A stretch of 64,000 nt of DNA from Armatimonadota bacterium (GTDB taxonomy: Bacteria; Armatimonadota; UBA5829), in NCBI GenBank assembly GCA_039679645.1, contig JBDKUO010000053.1, positions 1 to 64,000 of the forward strand, written 5' to 3'. Both the position numbers and the translations under genes were made by a program. How positions within the stretch are numbered: the first letter of the stretch is position 1; each line of letters opens with the position of its first letter. The notes beneath the pieces were generated by a model, which made no database searches, had not been told where the DNA came from, and saw only the letters and a list, made by a program, of their open reading frames with translations. This document shows positions 36,301 through 43,288 of the stretch, in pieces.

Positions 36301-36542
36301 CGATTATCGTCGGCAGGATGCACTATGTCCAGCCACAGTCCCGGATCGGAACTCAACTCTTCAGGATCATATCCTATGAGCGCCGCAACGCCTCTACCAA
36401 CAGATAATGAACAAATCTCGCCATCTGCAACTTGTGCAGTAAACAGATTATCAGGAAACTCATCAACAGCCTTGCGCAAAAGTATCTCGCGCTCGTTGTT
36501 TGGAAGCTTGTCCATATTATGTTGATTGCTGTGTCTATCCAT
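33393..36542 (-). CDS. multi-PAS, GAF, PP2C-type (SpoIIE/RsbU) phosphatase
   Basis: A 1049-aa soluble sensor phosphatase. Five PAS domains can be placed: about 25-130, 145-258, 269-386, 393-510 and 517-635. They are followed by GAF (about 645-805) and a SpoIIE/PP2C domain (about 820-1045) with metal motifs GGDFFDII (848-855), GDVSGKGLDAA (867-877) and CYTDGLID (985-992). PAS 3 and PAS 4 are very similar, including identical runs such as AGLITYEGKPADLV. It probably integrates small-molecule or redox signals to dephosphorylate a STAS-domain antagonist. The only STAS protein in the window is the STAS-kinase fusion at 12124, so cross-talk is possible but unproven. Confidence 0.92.
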   Translation of the reverse strand: MDRHSNQHNMDKLPNNEREILLRKAVDEFPDNLFTAQVADGEICSLSVGRGVAALIGYDPEELSSDPGLWLDIVHPADDNRVRKAFARMAVSRPLNEVYRIFHKTGQMKWIRVSAVAAKDAEFYHVMGIVSDASAEMPSERLMQYKQLLDQAPTPVSLRASNGRMIYCNQAYATLIGCMSVEEAMLVEIKEIIPQDDIEWFERDILPKMMTEPWQGELRLVRKDGQIRNVSVSTNALYVSDNEPIGFYAVLTDITQRKLTEQALRESEEKYRNLVERSSDGIVVVQDLVYKFVNERFAEMVGYSVEQLIGDEFVHCITSEDAATLRDRYARRMADEKIPQIYEVQLTSSDGSKVDVEVNAGLITYEGKPADLVIFRDITQRKHDEQALRESEEKYRNLVERSNDGIAVIQDYVVKFTNERFAQMLGYSVEELIGIEFTHSLTSKNIAILQDRYARRMEGESVPQIYEVQLAAADGSKIDLEVNAGLITYEGKPADLVLFRDITQRKRDEEALRESEDKLRNLVENIDAVILRISADMRILTIGGQINNWTGLSREELIGNSDIWASFLSRQDVEKLRKTIIKASEKKTSETVEFKINNPAGHERWVRGQITPRFDAEGNLLYFDGVGLDITEQVEAVEYETRHAHLIAALVDMSQVFISTLDINKIISTAVKLTASQLNCVCSMLELDHDTGLLHHLGIYSADKDLESKVHDAFEEIGITIRDIFSEGEFRPEIFPDLMLKSPKTVEFAQRTGIKSPMSVPIYVEGELFGVFASSRTKAERPFDDEDFWFMSEVASHASAALTNAALYKRQTRIAETLQRSLIPEGISMPGQDTATSYLPAKGDVEVGGDFFDIIDFGDVGVGVIVGDVSGKGLDAAIHTAEAKYMLRGFARQNPDPGFVMTNLNYALWTYMSEFTFVTMFYALIDPKRCLMKYVNAGHECPLILCRNTRRIREICPNGIILGIERNADYNTTQIHLGSDEFLFCYTDGLIDTPYDGDRFGYDRLIEAVKRAPCTTAQELLDYVAGTVQERSGGAQTDDQVVVVVRTCR

Positions 36543-36727
36543 AGTTCATATCTCTTTACCCAGTTGAAACGGACATGCATTGTTTAATGGGTATTTTTAG
36601 GCAAGAGGAGGATTGAGAAGAATGGCCAAAAAGTATATATATAGGGTGCGGAGGTTGGTTTTGTCGCGGGGTAAGGATTTCCTGCTAAACCTCCAACTAT
36701 TAACTTAGGTATTACCAGGAGGGAAAT

Positions 36728-37795
36728 ATGTACGCTGCAATAATAGCAGGCGGATCGGGCACGAGGTTGTGGCCGAGTTCGCGTCAGGATAAACCCAAAC
36801 AATTTCACAAGCTTTATGGTGACAATACTCTTCTGCAGGAGACCGTCAGGCGCCTGGACCCGCTCGTAGAAAAAGACAATGTCTACGTAATCGCAGGCAG
36901 ATCGCATGAGAATATCGTCAAGGAACAGTTGCCGTGGCTTGCCGAGGGCAGATATGTCGGGGAGCCTATGGGTAAGAACACCGCCCCTGCAATAGGCGTA
37001 ATCGCAACGCTCATCAGCCGCAAGGACCCTAACGCGGTAATACTGGTCACTCCTGCCGACCACATTATTACCAAGGAGAAGCATTTCCGAAGACTGCTTG
37101 AAGTGGCAGAGCAGGTGGCATCCGAAGGGCCGAACGTGGTCACAATAGGGATCAAGCCGACTTCCCCTGCGACCGGCTACGGCTATATCCAGATGGCCGA
37201 GTCAAAACGAACTATCGATGATGTGGATGTACACCCGGCAATGAGCTTCAAGGAGAAGCCGGATCTAAAGACGGCGGAAGAATATGTGTCGAGCTGGCAC
37301 TATGTCTGGAACAGCGGTATGTTCATATGGTCAGCAAAGACCATTATGGACCTCTATCGAGACCATGCCCCTGATATCTACAAGCTGCTGATCCGCTATG
37401 ACGGCGCTATTGGCACACCCGACGAATCCAAAGTCTTCGATGAGATATATGACGCATTTCCGAGCATCTCAGTCGACTATGCCATACTCGAACATGCGCC
37501 CAATATCACCGTCATACCTGCCTCCATAGGCTGGAGCGATCTGGGGAGTTGGACATCTCTTTATGAGATCACGGACAAGGACGAGGACGGCAATGCAGTA
37601 GTAGGCGATCATGTAGGTGTGGATACACACAATTGCCTGATCCATTCAGAGCGCCTGATTGCGACAGTGGGGCTGGACAATATGGTGATTGTAGATACGG
37701 GTGATGCCGTGCTTATCCTTCCCAGCGGCCGTTCTCAAGATATCAAGGCCCTGCTCGACGAGCTCAAGAAACAGGGCAAAACAAAGTATTTGTGA
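36728..37795 (+). CDS. manC: mannose-1-phosphate guanylyltransferase
   Basis: A 355-aa nucleotidyltransferase that makes GDP-mannose from mannose-1-phosphate and GTP. The N-terminal signature is AGGSGTRLWPSSRQDKPKQF, followed by NTAPAIG, TPADHII and FKEKPD...YVWNSGMF, all typical of ManC/RfbM. It lacks the C-terminal phosphomannose isomerase domain of bifunctional forms. ATG 36728 has CCAGGAGGG upstream. GDP-mannose would feed exopolysaccharide or glycan synthesis. It is a single-gene unit followed by an AT-rich and hairpin-repeat gap. Confidence 0.93.
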   Translation: MYAAIIAGGSGTRLWPSSRQDKPKQFHKLYGDNTLLQETVRRLDPLVEKDNVYVIAGRSHENIVKEQLPWLAEGRYVGEPMGKNTAPAIGVIATLISRKDPNAVILVTPADHIITKEKHFRRLLEVAEQVASEGPNVVTIGIKPTSPATGYGYIQMAESKRTIDDVDVHPAMSFKEKPDLKTAEEYVSSWHYVWNSGMFIWSAKTIMDLYRDHAPDIYKLLIRYDGAIGTPDESKVFDEIYDAFPSISVDYAILEHAPNITVIPASIGWSDLGSWTSLYEITDKDEDGNAVVGDHVGVDTHNCLIHSERLIATVGLDNMVIVDTGDAVLILPSGRSQDIKALLDELKKQGKTKYL

Positions 37796-37819
37796 TTGAG
37801 TAATTTATATTGATTATTT
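37795..37819. repeat. AT-rich dispersed repeat, copy 1
   Basis: A 25-bp AT-rich block starting ATTGAGTAATTT and ending TATTGATTATTT directly at the manC stop codon. It recurs with one mismatch at 62301-62325, again just after a stop codon. Confidence 0.6.
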
Positions 37820-37874
37820 ACTTAAGCGCGGCGTTATCTAAGTAAGTTACGGCAAACGATATGCATTATCACTT

Positions 37875-37915
37875 CTCCCTCTCCCCCTTGGCGGGAGAGG
37901 GTTGGGGTGAGGGGG
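37875..37915. repeat. CTCCCTCTCC-type hairpin repeat, copy 1
   Basis: CTCCCTCTCCC pairs with GGGAGAGGG and is followed by TTGGGGTGAGGG. The same element occurs at 54863-54896. Repeats of this form are common in intergenic regions of many unrelated bacteria. Confidence 0.8.
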
Positions 37916-38032
37916 AATACAAGCCGGTAATGTCAGATGTAAATATCAAATACAAAATACCACATACCACATAATAAATTTGTCTGATGGTCCGGGGTTT
38001 TAATCCCGTATATGCAGCATAAGGACCGAAAT

Positions 38033-38467
38033 ATGAGCCTGATTATAAGAGAATGTGAGCCTGCTGATCTGCATGCTTTGCAGCATTTGTATGAGCAGTT
38101 GATGGATGACGGCACTTCATATGATGAACTGTGCCGCGGTTTTGAGACAATGCAAAAGTGTGCTGATTGCGCGGTATATGTGGCAGCGGATGACGGCAAC
38201 GTAGTCGGCACTTTCGTGCTCTATCTTCTTCCTAATATGACCCATCACGGACGTATGGCGGCAGTGCTTGAGAATATCGTTGTCGACAGCGCATATCGGA
38301 GAAAGGGCGTTGGACGTGCCATGCTTGAGTATGCCAGGGAGCTTGCCGTCCAGAATGGCTGCTACAAGCTCTCTCTCACATCAAATGCAGCCCGGACAGG
38401 CGCACATTGTTTTTATGAAGAGTGTGGTATGATCAGGCACGGCATCAGTTTTCGCTACGTGCTGTAG
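38033..38467 (+). CDS. GNAT-family N-acetyltransferase
   Basis: A 144-aa protein from ATG 38033 (AAGGAC upstream); an in-frame ATG at 38012 is less well placed. The acetyl-CoA-binding motif A is VVDSAYRRKGVGRAML, followed by motif B residues GCYKLSLTSN and the FYEECGMI ending typical of GNAT enzymes. It should acetylate a small amine or protein N-terminus; the substrate is unknown. It converges on the QueG-like gene. Confidence 0.88.
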   Translation: MSLIIRECEPADLHALQHLYEQLMDDGTSYDELCRGFETMQKCADCAVYVAADDGNVVGTFVLYLLPNMTHHGRMAAVLENIVVDSAYRRKGVGRAMLEYARELAVQNGCYKLSLTSNAARTGAHCFYEECGMIRHGISFRYVL

Positions 38468-38477
38468 ATTTACCATC

Positions 38478-39434
38478 TCATTCGGGGTCAGGATTTCCGG
38501 ATCCTGACCCGGCAATCTTTTGCAGTGACCACTTCGCATATTCACGCAGGATTGCGCTCTCGCCATCCAAGACTTTTTCCAGAGCCGATATAGACTCTTC
38601 GCATCCAAGATTTCCTGCGGCGATTATAGCATTACGCCTGATCCGAGTGCGCCCGATCCAGCCTATTGATGATCTCTTCACTCTCTCTCGGAAGTCTCTT
38701 GAACTCATGCTGATTAGCGGAATCAGCTCAGGATTAGCTCTAGGAAACATATCTTCAGCGAATTCAGGGGCAGATGCCTTAACACCTGCATTATGCGGGC
38801 AGACCTCCTGACATCTGTCGCATCCGTAGATACTGTTGCCCATAGCCTTCCTGATCTCGACCGGTATTATCCCGCCCGACTGAGTGACCGCCGACAGACA
38901 CCTGCCTCTGTCAATCACACCCGGCGCAATTATCGCTTTCATAGGACATGCGCGCATGCACTCATTACATGAATCGCAGAGGTCGGTCTCGCAGGGCTCA
39001 GTTGTGGGCAGCGTGATATCGGTCACTATCTCACCAAGTGCGGCGTAAGAGCCACAGCCCTCGACAAACACATTTGCATTCTTAGCCCGGCTGGCTATTC
39101 CACTTAGTAATGCCAGCTTTCTTTCCGGCAGTGGAGATGTGTCAACGCATATTTGTGTTTGTGCAGCGGGATGTTCAGTCTTTATTTGATCGACCAGATA
39201 TGCAAGCTTGGTTCGCAGGACATCATGGTAGTCCGCACCTCGAGCGATCCGTGCCACCAACCCGCGAGGACCATCGTCTGAAACAGTCCTCTCCGGCGGC
39301 ATATAGCATATAGCAGTAGTCACAACCGACTTGGCCCATGCAAAAGATGTATGTACCTCATCAATTGCCGAAGCCACTCCCAAAGCCGCCAGTCCAAGCC
39401 CGCTTACCGATTTGCGCAAATCATTTATCATCAC
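38478..39434 (-). CDS. QueG-like (epoxyqueuosine reductase family) iron-sulfur protein
   Basis: A 318-aa protein related to QueG, which reduces epoxyqueuosine in tRNA using cobalamin and two 4Fe-4S clusters. It has CVDTSPLPER (matching the DTGPVLER region with the catalytic Asp), ferredoxin motifs CDSCNECMRACP and CDRCQEVCPHN, and a C-terminal HEAT-like region. The N-terminal half is diverged: SGIASRAKNANVFVEGCGSYAALGE replaces the usual GIGWIGKNT segment. A related reductase with another substrate is possible. Its last residues (GSGSGNPDPE) are encoded by a hairpin repeat. ATG 39434 has no clear Shine-Dalgarno. Confidence 0.75.
   Translation of the reverse strand: MMINDLRKSVSGLGLAALGVASAIDEVHTSFAWAKSVVTTAICYMPPERTVSDDGPRGLVARIARGADYHDVLRTKLAYLVDQIKTEHPAAQTQICVDTSPLPERKLALLSGIASRAKNANVFVEGCGSYAALGEIVTDITLPTTEPCETDLCDSCNECMRACPMKAIIAPGVIDRGRCLSAVTQSGGIIPVEIRKAMGNSIYGCDRCQEVCPHNAGVKASAPEFAEDMFPRANPELIPLISMSSRDFRERVKRSSIGWIGRTRIRRNAIIAAGNLGCEESISALEKVLDGESAILREYAKWSLQKIAGSGSGNPDPE
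38485..38510. repeat. hairpin repeat inside the end of the QueG-like gene
   Basis: GGGTCAGGAT (38485-38494) pairs with ATCCTGACCC (38501-38510) around the loop TTCCGG. It lies between convergent genes and within the last codons of the minus-strand gene, and may terminate both. The GGAT-loop-ATCC core resembles the hairpins at 40811, 48035 and 58779. Confidence 0.65.
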
Positions 39435-39534
39435 ACAACTATAATATCAAATTTTATCTACAGGAGGGGCTGCCTGTCACGGCGAATTACTAACTAAGTA
39501 AATCACGGTTAACGATTTGCTCTCCCATTTTCCT

Positions 39535-39592
39535 AGTGTCCGAAGGGACACTTCGTGTTTTTGTGGCCGTGACTTCAGTCGCATGGTGCTCA
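39535..39592. repeat. paired-hairpin repeat, family B
   Basis: AGTGTCC-GAA-GGGACACT (39535-39552) is followed by a spacer TCGTGTTTTTGTGGCC and a short second hairpin GACT/AGTC. It matches the elements at 18681-18780 and 41074-41110 in the GAA loop and spacer, but the stem bases differ with compensation. Confidence 0.65.
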
Positions 39593-39623
39593 GCATATTG
39601 GAATTGAGGAATCGGGTAGTTAT

Positions 39624-40784
39624 ATGCGCAAAACAAGACAAAGCCCGGAGGTCGTGGCGCTCAAGGTAATCTGGCCGGCCCTGCTCTTTGCAGTGGTATG
39701 GCTGCAGTTTGCCGAAACTCGCCGACATCTGCCCGTAGACAGCCGATATGGCTATATCCTCCTGGGACTGATCGCAGCAATGATGATCTACCGCGCCAAG
39801 ATCGCTCTGGCGCGTCCCAATGCTCGCGTGCTCCGATACATGCCCATATTAGACGCAGTTCTTCTCGCCCTCACGATTCGATGCACCGGAGGGGTCAAGA
39901 GCGAGTTATGGCTCTTTTACTATTTCATGCTTATCGCCGGAGCTATGGACCCGCGCATCGGCACTATCGAGCTTATCGCTCCACTTGTTTTGATCTCATA
40001 TATAGGCGCTACCATCCCTCGATTCAGCGCCTGGGATTGGCAGATAATCGAGATTGTAGGCATCAGGCTTCTGTTCTTGTTTTTGGCTAGCCTGCTCACC
40101 AGACAGATATCTATAGCCAGGGGCAGGCTATCGGATGAGATATCCAGCCTCAACGAACAGCTCACACTTTCGCAGGAGCGAAACCGTATCGCGCGTGAGA
40201 TTCACGACGGTGTCGGCCATTCTCTAGTCAACTGCATTCTGACACTGGAACTGTGCGAGAGACTGGTCCGCAAGGACCCCGAGGAGGCCGGCAAGATTAT
40301 TTCTCAAGAGATGGAGGACCTGCGCTCAGCGCTGGATGAGATGCGCGATTACGTTCATCATCTGCGCCCCGCTGAGATAGAAAACGAGCCTCTGAGCAAG
40401 CTCATTCGGAAGTATATAACCCGTTTTGCCGACCGCACAGGTCTTACGGCCAACATAAAAGAAGCAGGCAGTATAGACCTTGCGCCATCGTCTCGGCTGG
40501 TGCTCTTGCGGATCATACAGGAGGCTCTCACCAACTCGGTCAAGCATTCAGACGCTACACGGGTGGATGTAAACCTGGCGCGGACGGGCGATGGCGGGGT
40601 TCACTGCGTAATTTCAGATGACGGCTGCGGTTTCGATGAGAAAGCAGTGCTGGATGACCCGGCAAGCCGCCAGGGTTTTGGCCTGAGGACCATGAAAGAC
40701 CGCGCAGCGAGTGTGCGCGGCGACGTCCAGATAGAATCCGAACCAGGCGAGGGGACGCGCATCAGCGTATACGTGCCGGGATAG
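39624..40784 (+). CDS. membrane sensor histidine kinase, NarL/HisKA_3 class
   Basis: A 386-aa kinase with about five hydrophobic segments in the N-terminal 160 residues, a short coiled coil, and a HisKA_3 phosphoacceptor helix NRIAREIHDGVGHSLVNC with H194. The GHKL ATPase follows, with N-box EALTNSVKHS, G1 DDGCGFDE and G2 GFGLRTMKDRA. Kinases of this class normally signal to LuxR-type response regulators. None is adjacent, so it is an orphan here. The sensed signal is probably perceived within the membrane because no periplasmic domain is visible. Confidence 0.9.
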   Translation: MRKTRQSPEVVALKVIWPALLFAVVWLQFAETRRHLPVDSRYGYILLGLIAAMMIYRAKIALARPNARVLRYMPILDAVLLALTIRCTGGVKSELWLFYYFMLIAGAMDPRIGTIELIAPLVLISYIGATIPRFSAWDWQIIEIVGIRLLFLFLASLLTRQISIARGRLSDEISSLNEQLTLSQERNRIAREIHDGVGHSLVNCILTLELCERLVRKDPEEAGKIISQEMEDLRSALDEMRDYVHHLRPAEIENEPLSKLIRKYITRFADRTGLTANIKEAGSIDLAPSSRLVLLRIIQEALTNSVKHSDATRVDVNLARTGDGGVHCVISDDGCGFDEKAVLDDPASRQGFGLRTMKDRAASVRGDVQIESEPGEGTRISVYVPG

Positions 40785-41139
40785 AGAGCGATAACCGTAA
40801 TAGATTATTGTTCGGATGCGATATCTGATCGCGTCCGAAACAAAAATCCCGCAATTTCGATTGCGAAAACAGACTGCGGAACCGCGAATGATTTTGACTT
40901 AGTCATTCCGAGCCCCTAGTAGGGGTTGCCTACTTGTTTCGATTAGAAAAACATCTGTATGCGAACCGTTTGTTTGTCATTCGCACATAGTTTTCTTTGG
41001 AGCTATAATCCGAATTGCAGTTCAATTTTATTAATGTAGCTGCAATTCGGATTAGTCGAGGAATCTGCTGTTTAGTCCCCGAAGGGGACTTCGTATGTTT
41101 GTTGCCGCGAATATATTAGCAGGACGGCAGGAGATTTCG
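40785..41139. repeat. intergenic block with three kinds of hairpins
   Basis: No gene is seen in these 355 bp. It holds a family A element (TTCGGATGCGAT at 40811-40822 pairing with 40828-40839, then CGCAAT-TTCG-ATTGCG near 40850-40866), and a small hairpin AGCCCCTAGTAGGGGTT near 40911. A 15-bp perfect inverted repeat around TAATCCGAATTGCAG (41006-41020 with 41040-41054) and a family B element (AGTCCCC-GAA-GGGGACT, 41074-41090, with its spacer to about 41110) follow. Confidence 0.75.
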
Positions 41140-42234
41140 ATGATATCAGACAATCTATGCACACCATATAAAACAGGCAGGCTGGTAGTCGAGCCGTCTC
41201 TCGTTCCGGGCAGATTCGACAGCCACTTCGTTGACGCGCCGTATGTCTTCAAATGGGGCGATAAATACTATATGACATTTATCGGCTGGGACTCAATCGG
41301 CTACAGGACCGGCCTTGCCACCAGCTACGATCTTCTCAACTGGACAAACGAGGGCATGATAATCGACCGTGGCCCTGCCGGTTCGCCAACAGAGTATAAC
41401 GTCGCTCTTACGTGGATATTGCGTGACAATGATCTGTTTGGTGACGGCAGTCTGAGGCAGGTCGAGGGCAGGTTCCTGGGCACATATCATGCCTATCCTA
41501 ATCCGGGTATGGAGGAAGGCTCGGCCTCTATCGGTCTTTGCTGGAGCGATGACCTGCGAAACTGGCAGCTCGACGATCCGTTTCTTCATTGCGATGATCC
41601 TGATGCGGGTGATTGGGAGAGAGGCGGGCTGTATAAGTCGTGCATCCTCGAACATGACGGCGTCTATTATATGTTTTACAATGCCAAGCAGCGTATTCAA
41701 CATCCATGGAATGAGCAGACAGGTCTGGTCACTTCACCAGACTTGAAGCGCTGGACAAGAGCAGCAAATCACCCGGTGCTCGCCAACGGTGGCCCAGGTT
41801 CACCCGATGAGATATTTGCATCTGACCCCTGTGTGCTAAGGATGGAAGACAAGTGGGTTATGTTCTATTTCGGTCTGGCCTCAGATGGTCATGCCCGCGA
41901 GTGCGCTGCTCTTTCAGACGATCTTATTCATTGGGAGAAAATCGATAAGCCGATGATCGATATCGGATCGCCGGGTGAGATAGATTCAACTCATGCCCAC
42001 AAACCTTCTGTTATCTCGCGTAATGGTGTGCTAATCGATGTCGGCTTACCGGGTGAGGTAGACTCGACACATGCAGCCAAACCATCGATGGTTTCCTGCG
42101 ATGGCGTGCTATATCACTTCTACTGCGCCACCGCACCGGCTGAAGAGGGTTCCATGGGTGAGATAGACTACCCTGAGCGCAGAGGAATAGCCTTGGCGAC
42201 TTCAGTAGTGGTTTCGCCTATACCGTCCGACTGA
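41140..42234 (+). CDS. five-bladed beta-propeller glycosidase-like protein (GH43/GH130-type fold)
   Basis: A 364-aa protein from ATG 41140, with GGCAGGAG upstream; the longer frame runs into a repeat element. Blade-like repeats of the form DAPYVFKWGDKYYMTFIGWD, GLATSYDLLNWT, SCILEHDGVYYMFYNA and DPCVLRMEDKWVMFYFG are typical of GH43, GH32 and GH130 enzymes, with a possible base aspartate in FVDAPYV and acid glutamate in GEIDSTHAHKP. Residues about 280-333 contain a tandem repeat of about 26 residues (IDIGSPGEIDSTHAHKPSVI, then IDVGLPGEVDSTHAAKPSMV), which duplicates a possible active-site segment. The 3' end overlaps the convergent URO-D-family gene by 33 bp. Confidence 0.75.
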   Translation: MISDNLCTPYKTGRLVVEPSLVPGRFDSHFVDAPYVFKWGDKYYMTFIGWDSIGYRTGLATSYDLLNWTNEGMIIDRGPAGSPTEYNVALTWILRDNDLFGDGSLRQVEGRFLGTYHAYPNPGMEEGSASIGLCWSDDLRNWQLDDPFLHCDDPDAGDWERGGLYKSCILEHDGVYYMFYNAKQRIQHPWNEQTGLVTSPDLKRWTRAANHPVLANGGPGSPDEIFASDPCVLRMEDKWVMFYFGLASDGHARECAALSDDLIHWEKIDKPMIDIGSPGEIDSTHAHKPSVISRNGVLIDVGLPGEVDSTHAAKPSMVSCDGVLYHFYCATAPAEEGSMGEIDYPERRGIALATSVVVSPIPSD

Positions 42235-43278
42235 TTGAGCGGTTTCGTACATTGCAACCACATTATCCGTTGGCGAGTTATCCTGTAATGCGTGAGTCGG
42301 AGCGAAGCAATAGTCTCCTCCCGGCATCATAATTTCCAGTGTGTGTTTGCAATTATCTACAACATCCTCAACGCTTCCATAAGCCACCGGTCCTGCAGTG
42401 CTGATGCAGCCATGGAATGCAAGTCGAGAGCCGAATTTCTCTTTCAGATACTCGGGAGCCATATTCGCGGCCTCCGGCTGAAGTGTATCGACGACATCCA
42501 CTCCCATCTCGATAAAGTCTTCAAAAGCCCAACTGCTCGATCCGCAGCTGTGCAACATCACTTTTGCCCCATATGCCTTCGCCACATCGATAAACGGCTG
42601 GTGGCGCGGGCGAATGTGTTTGCGAAACAGCTCCAGGCTGATAAGTTGCGAGTTTTGTGTTCCGAGATCATCGCCCAGATAAATCATATCTATGTCGCCT
42701 TCGGCTGCCTCAAACGATCTACGGATTATCTCGAGATATATCTCTAATCTCCTGTCGGTATATAGAAGACCGGCCTCATCGTCTGTCATAAGGTCGACCA
42801 GAGTCTGTTCCATAGTCCGGATCATACCTGTGGAGTTGATTACGTCAGGGTGGTAACTCAATGTTACACACTTGCCTTGATGCTGTCCGCAAGCATCACG
42901 GATATACGAGTAATCGAAGTCGTCCGGCGAGGGCATCGGCCATTTCGCCACCTCTTCGACAGACGCATATTGCAGAGGGAAATCGCAGTAGTCCCAGTAT
43001 CCGCCGCTCTCGTGTTCTATCCACTTCGTGCGGATACCCAGACATGGATCGACTCTGCGCCCAGGCACTTCAGGATGCAGACGCGGCCCGATGTATGGTG
43101 CGCTCAGATATCGGAAATCCACGCTGAGCGCTTGCAATAGACCCTCTGTGTCATCTATTGAAAGGTTGAAGTGCTCTTTGAGTCTGCTGTCGATACCCGC
43201 ATTCGCCAAGTAGTCAATTGGGACTCTGTCAGGCTCATTATGAGCTATTGCCATAAGTACACGTTCTTTTGAAGTCAT
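42202..43278 (-). CDS. uroporphyrinogen decarboxylase (URO-D)-family protein
   Basis: A 358-aa TIM-barrel protein of the URO-D / MtaA-CmuA group. Features are the N-terminal VLMAIAHNEPDRVPIDYL, LGDDLGTQNSQLIS, VMLHSCGSSSWAFEDFIEMGVD and LAFHGCISTAG. HSCG and GCIST-type stretches occur in the corrinoid methyltransferase branch of the family, not in the haem enzyme. Members of this group near glycosidase genes are common and mostly uncharacterised. Zinc-dependent methyl transfer to or from a corrinoid or thiol is possible. ATG 43278 has AAGGGA upstream, and it lies 10 bp downstream of the GHL10 gene, probably in one operon. Confidence 0.8.
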   Translation of the reverse strand: MTSKERVLMAIAHNEPDRVPIDYLANAGIDSRLKEHFNLSIDDTEGLLQALSVDFRYLSAPYIGPRLHPEVPGRRVDPCLGIRTKWIEHESGGYWDYCDFPLQYASVEEVAKWPMPSPDDFDYSYIRDACGQHQGKCVTLSYHPDVINSTGMIRTMEQTLVDLMTDDEAGLLYTDRRLEIYLEIIRRSFEAAEGDIDMIYLGDDLGTQNSQLISLELFRKHIRPRHQPFIDVAKAYGAKVMLHSCGSSSWAFEDFIEMGVDVVDTLQPEAANMAPEYLKEKFGSRLAFHGCISTAGPVAYGSVEDVVDNCKHTLEIMMPGGDYCFAPTHALQDNSPTDNVVAMYETAQSVGRYRRNHY

Positions 43279-43288
43279 AACCGATCCC

